From JAHCHG01 sp965214585 (lineage in GTDB: Bacteria; Acidobacteriota; Blastocatellia; Pyrinomonadales; Pyrinomonadaceae): a DNA stretch of 64,000 nucleotides. The stretch covers positions 1,798,001 through 1,862,000 of the forward strand of contig OZ243957.1 in the NCBI GenBank assembly GCA_965214585.1. The letters are read 5' to 3'. Position numbers and translations under genes: made by a program. The notes beneath the pieces were generated by a model. The model did no database searches and was not told the origin of the DNA. It saw only the letters and a program-made list of their open reading frames with translations. Positions 61,251 through 64,000 of this stretch are shown one piece after another (the stretch's first letter is position 1; each line of letters starts with the position of its first letter).

Positions 61251-61552
61251 TTGATTTTCCATTTTCCGATTTGTCCGATTATAAGTTGCGACCTGCGATA
61301 GTTTTGGCTCAAGCGAACGATCAGGATTGGTTTTTGTGCCAAATCACGAGCAACGCGGGAATTGATAAAAAAGCGATTGAGATAAAAAATTCAGATTTTG
61401 AAAAAGGTTCTTTGCAAAGAACGAGTTTTGCGCGTCCCGACAAGATTTTTACGGGACACAGAAGTTTGATAAACCGCCGCGTCGGAATTTTGAGCGAGGA
61501 AGCGACGGCAAAAATTATCGAAGCGGTTATAGATATTTTGAGAAACAAATAA
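61217..61552 (+). CDS. PemK/MazF-family mRNA interferase toxin, inside alaS
   Basis: A 111-residue toxin with the family's RGDIVLVDFPFSD-like start (here SSLVLVDFPFSDLSDYKLRP), the PAIVLAQANDQ strand, CQITSN and FARPDKIF. Such toxins cut RNA at short sequences. A GTG start is chosen because AGGAGG lies 8 bases upstream. The stop is only 5 bases before the ATG of the second alaS part, so all four frames form a single operon-like array. Confidence 0.9.
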   Translation: MAAFKRSSLVLVDFPFSDLSDYKLRPAIVLAQANDQDWFLCQITSNAGIDKKAIEIKNSDFEKGSLQRTSFARPDKIFTGHRSLINRRVGILSEEATAKIIEAVIDILRNK

Positions 61553-61557
61553 TTTTT

Positions 61558-63666
61558 ATGGGAACTTACGAAACATTTGACGAACAGAAACAATTTGCCT
61601 GCCGCGTAATCGCCGACCACGCGAGAACAACGGCGTTTGCAATTGCCGACGGGATTTTGCCCGGTAACGAAGGCAGAAATTACGTTTTGCGGAAAATTAT
61701 GCGCCGCGCCATATATCACGGGCGCGAGCATCTCGGTTTTGAAGATTCGTTTTTCTACAAAGTCTGCGATTTCGTCGTCGAACAGATGAAAACGGCTTAC
61801 CCGGAACTCGAAACTCAGCGCGAATTTATCGGAAAAATGGTGCGGCTTGAGGAAGAGAGATTTGGGAATACTTTGACGGTTGGGTTGAGGAAACTAGATG
61901 AACTAATAATAGATAAATTACTTGAAGAAAATCGCACTATCATCTTAAATTATCCTAATGAATTTTTTGCTGGTTATCTTCAAGTTTCTGAACTTGCACG
62001 TTTATACGATACTTTTGGATTAAATCCTGATGTGATGTATGTTGCTCTAACTACAAGTGGGAAGGAAGCAAATCAAAAATACTATGAAGGTAAGCGTCAA
62101 GGCTGGCAATTGATTGATAAGGATAACAATATTTTCGATATTTCAGAGATTGGTGAAGAAAATTTCAGAAAACTTATAGAAAATGAACTTAAAGAATTTC
62201 AAAAGCAAAGTAATATTGGCAAAACTCAACAAAATGTGAAAATTAATCCAATTTATAAATCTTTGGAAGAAGATTCGATTCGCTCAAACTTTCACGGTTA
62301 CGATTTAACAAAAGTTGAAGATGCGAAAGTTATTTCAATCGTCAAAAACGACGAAAAAGTTGATGAACTAAATGAAGGCGAAGAAGGTTTAATAATTTTA
62401 GACGAAACGCCTTTTTACGCGGAAGCGGGCGGGCAAGTTGGCGACAAGGGTTGGCTTGTCAGAACCGCCTACGGTAATGGGTGGTTGAACGCGGGCAATT
62501 CTAAAGATGAAAATGCAAATGGCGACGTTAAACCATCCGCTACCGCAGATGGTTCTGACAAAGGCGCACAGATCATTGTTCAGGACACTTTCGCGCCGAT
62601 TGCGGGAATTGTTTTGCATAAATCGAAAATTAAAAGCGGTTCGCTGAAAGTCGGCGATAAGGTTACGGCAATTGTTGATCGGGAAAAACGCGATGCGACG
62701 AGGCGGAATCACACGGCGACGCATCTGGTTCACGCCGCGCTCAAGGAGGTTTTGGGAACGCACGTTAAGCAGGCGGGTTCGGTTGTCGCGCCGAATTATC
62801 TGCGGTTTGATTTTACGCATTATCAGCCGATGACGGAGCAGGAAATTAAGGATGTCGAGGATTTGGTAAACAAATATATTTTGGAAAATCATTCGGTAAA
62901 TACGAATGTTATGCCGATTGACGAAGCGAAAAAAAGCGGCGCGGTTGCGTTATTCGGCGAGAAATACGGCTCGGAAGTTCGCGTTTTGTCTGTCGCTGAC
63001 GGCGTTTTCTCGAAAGAACTTTGCGGCGGAACGCACGTTTCCGCGACGGGCGACATCGGCAGTTTTAAGATCACGAACGACGAAGCGATTGCGTCGGGCG
63101 TGCGAAGAATTCGCGCGATCACGGGTTTTGACGCTTTCGAGAGATTCCGCGAAGACGAAATTTTGATTGACAAATCGCTCGAAGCGTTGAGAACACAAAG
63201 AGATCAACTGCCGTCGGCGATTGAAAAATTGCAGGAAGAATTAAAAAAATCGCGCAAGGAAGTTGACGAATTAAAACTTAAAATCGCGTCGGGCGCAGTC
63301 GGCACGTCTTCAAACGGCGACGAAACGAAAGAAATCGGCGGCATAAAAGTTATTGCCAAAGCGGTTGACGATTTGGACAAAGGCGGAATGCGTCATTTAT
63401 CCGACAATTTAATGTCGAAAATAAAATCGGGCGTTGTGATAATTGGTAATAAAACGGAAGAAAAAGTTTCGTTCATCGTCCGCGTTTCCGACGATCTGAC
63501 CGACAAGATCAGAGCGGGAAACATCATCAAAGAAATTGCCCCGATTGTCGGCGGCAAAGGCGGCGGCAAACCCGATATGGCGGAAGGCGGCGGCACGGAC
63601 GCGGGGAAATTGGACGACGCTTTGCAGGCGAGTTATGAGGTGATAGAAAAAATGGTGAATGGTTAA
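61558..63666 (+). CDS. alaS: Alanyl-tRNA synthetase, C-terminal fragment (tRNA recognition, editing, C-Ala)
   Basis: A 702-residue frame continuing AlaRS at GTYETFDEQKQFACRVIADH, where full-length enzymes have the tRNA-recognition helices. The editing domain has the zinc motif HTATH and CGGTH (near residues 385 and 487), followed by a coiled coil and the Gly-rich C-Ala domain (GGKGGGKPDMAEGGG). Two oddities: residues about 108-245 use very different, AT-rich codons, and residues about 300-335 are a translated palindromic repeat. The ATG has no good ribosome site, so translation may be coupled to the toxin gene. With the first fragment it would give a 979-residue enzyme, about 90 longer than usual. 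Confidence 0.9.
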   Translation: MGTYETFDEQKQFACRVIADHARTTAFAIADGILPGNEGRNYVLRKIMRRAIYHGREHLGFEDSFFYKVCDFVVEQMKTAYPELETQREFIGKMVRLEEERFGNTLTVGLRKLDELIIDKLLEENRTIILNYPNEFFAGYLQVSELARLYDTFGLNPDVMYVALTTSGKEANQKYYEGKRQGWQLIDKDNNIFDISEIGEENFRKLIENELKEFQKQSNIGKTQQNVKINPIYKSLEEDSIRSNFHGYDLTKVEDAKVISIVKNDEKVDELNEGEEGLIILDETPFYAEAGGQVGDKGWLVRTAYGNGWLNAGNSKDENANGDVKPSATADGSDKGAQIIVQDTFAPIAGIVLHKSKIKSGSLKVGDKVTAIVDREKRDATRRNHTATHLVHAALKEVLGTHVKQAGSVVAPNYLRFDFTHYQPMTEQEIKDVEDLVNKYILENHSVNTNVMPIDEAKKSGAVALFGEKYGSEVRVLSVADGVFSKELCGGTHVSATGDIGSFKITNDEAIASGVRRIRAITGFDAFERFREDEILIDKSLEALRTQRDQLPSAIEKLQEELKKSRKEVDELKLKIASGAVGTSSNGDETKEIGGIKVIAKAVDDLDKGGMRHLSDNLMSKIKSGVVIIGNKTEEKVSFIVRVSDDLTDKIRAGNIIKEIAPIVGGKGGGKPDMAEGGGTDAGKLDDALQASYEVIEKMVNG
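62456..62561. repeat. In-frame palindromic insertion in the alaS editing domain
   Basis: Two 31-base arms (TTGTCAGAACCGCCTACGGT... / ...ACCGCAGATGGTTCTGACAA) match with about six mismatches around a 44-base middle. It is read in frame as LVRTAYGNGWLNAGNSKDEN... between GGQVGDKG and IIVQDTFAP, where other AlaRS have only a short turn. It is a different family from the A repeats. Confidence 0.85.
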
Positions 63667-63716
63667 TTTATGAAAAAACCATTAACGATTTACAATTTAC
63701 CATTTGCAAATATTTT

Positions 63717-64000
63717 ATGGCTGAACAACAAATGCCGCCGAAACTTGTAAAAACTTCGGACGGCGATATAAATACGAATTCTCTTGCCGATCTGCTCGAA
63801 TGGTTTTTGGCTTACGATAACCGCGTTGCGCTTGTCAGGAATCCGCAGGTTGAGGAACTTTTTCGTTGGAAACAGGCGGATGACGAAGCAAACGGCGTTG
63901 AAATTTATCCGTTTGAAAATGCCGAAGCCAGATTTGCCATCGGAGTTTTTCAGGCACTCGGTGAAAACGATTCGGAGGAAAAATTAGGCGTTTGGATTAC
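63717..64000 (+). CDS. Unrecognised gene, 5' part at the window edge
   Basis: The frame opens with ATG GCT and runs off the window after 94 codons (MAEQQMPPKLVKTSDGDINT...). It is acidic, soluble and has no signal peptide or known motif in the part seen. It begins 50 bases after alaS, in the same direction. Confidence 0.6.
   Translation, partial: MAEQQMPPKLVKTSDGDINTNSLADLLEWFLAYDNRVALVRNPQVEELFRWKQADDEANGVEIYPFENAEARFAIGVFQALGENDSEEKLGVWI

Noticed and set aside
63784..63987. Second frame at the right edge
   Set aside because: Lies inside the frame opening at 63717, which has better start and composition.

Overview
The window most resembles an Acidobacteriota chromosome, probably class Blastocatellia. 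The pointers are a VWFA-related Acidobacteria-type protein, an ECF sigma factor of the acidobacterial type paired with a secreted protein, the futalosine menaquinone pathway (mqnA, mqnC), a Kgd-type E1/E2 fusion, and many dispersed palindromic repeats between genes. The assignment is inferred from family content; no 16S rRNA gene is present.

Layout. 1-6.5 kb: a xylose ABC transporter (xylG end, xylH, xylF) followed by a secreted GH31 alpha-glycosidase. 6.5-15 kb: kgd, an HD-GYP/GAF/GGDEF signalling protein, a VWFA protein and a LysW-like acidic zinc ribbon. 15-22.5 kb: a PfkB kinase, a dienelactone hydrolase, an ECF sigma factor with its secreted partner, recA and a lipoprotein. 22.8-30.2 kb: tRNA-Phe and a type I restriction-modification operon (hsdM-hsdS-AlbA/Schlafen-like gene-hsdR), whose third gene is broken by a 137-bp MITE. 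30.8-37.2 kb: a lytic transglycosylase, a bPH2 protein, rfbB, rfbD and a Wzc-like tyrosine kinase (surface polysaccharide). 37.5-43.1 kb: a very large flavin/Fe-S oxidoreductase, a small nucleotidyltransferase pair, and two genes each carrying one lesion.

About 43.12-52.87 kb is a 9.7-kb integrative element with a tyrosine recombinase, a zinc-finger protein, excisionase-like regulators, two primase/helicase proteins and a run of small genes, without capsid, conjugation or recognisable cargo genes. It sits exactly at the 5' end of ribE: the first 17 bases of ribE appear, imperfectly, at both ends, so the element seems to have displaced and then rebuilt the start of an essential gene.

53.5-60 kb: an alkyltransferase-like DNA repair protein, a broken HEAT-like gene, a cyclase-family hydrolase, mqnA, mqnC and small membrane proteins. 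60.2-63.7 kb: the most unusual locus. alaS is split into two in-phase reading frames by a complete PemK/MazF-type toxin-antitoxin pair lying in the same orientation with operon-like spacing. The second half of alaS also has a stretch of different codon usage and an in-frame palindromic insertion. The window ends inside an unrecognised gene.

Overall this is an ordinary housekeeping chromosome with a heavy load of small palindromic elements. Some lie against stop codons, two lie in frame inside large enzymes, and one breaks a gene. Lesions and insertions were read by eye; none was checked against related genomes.
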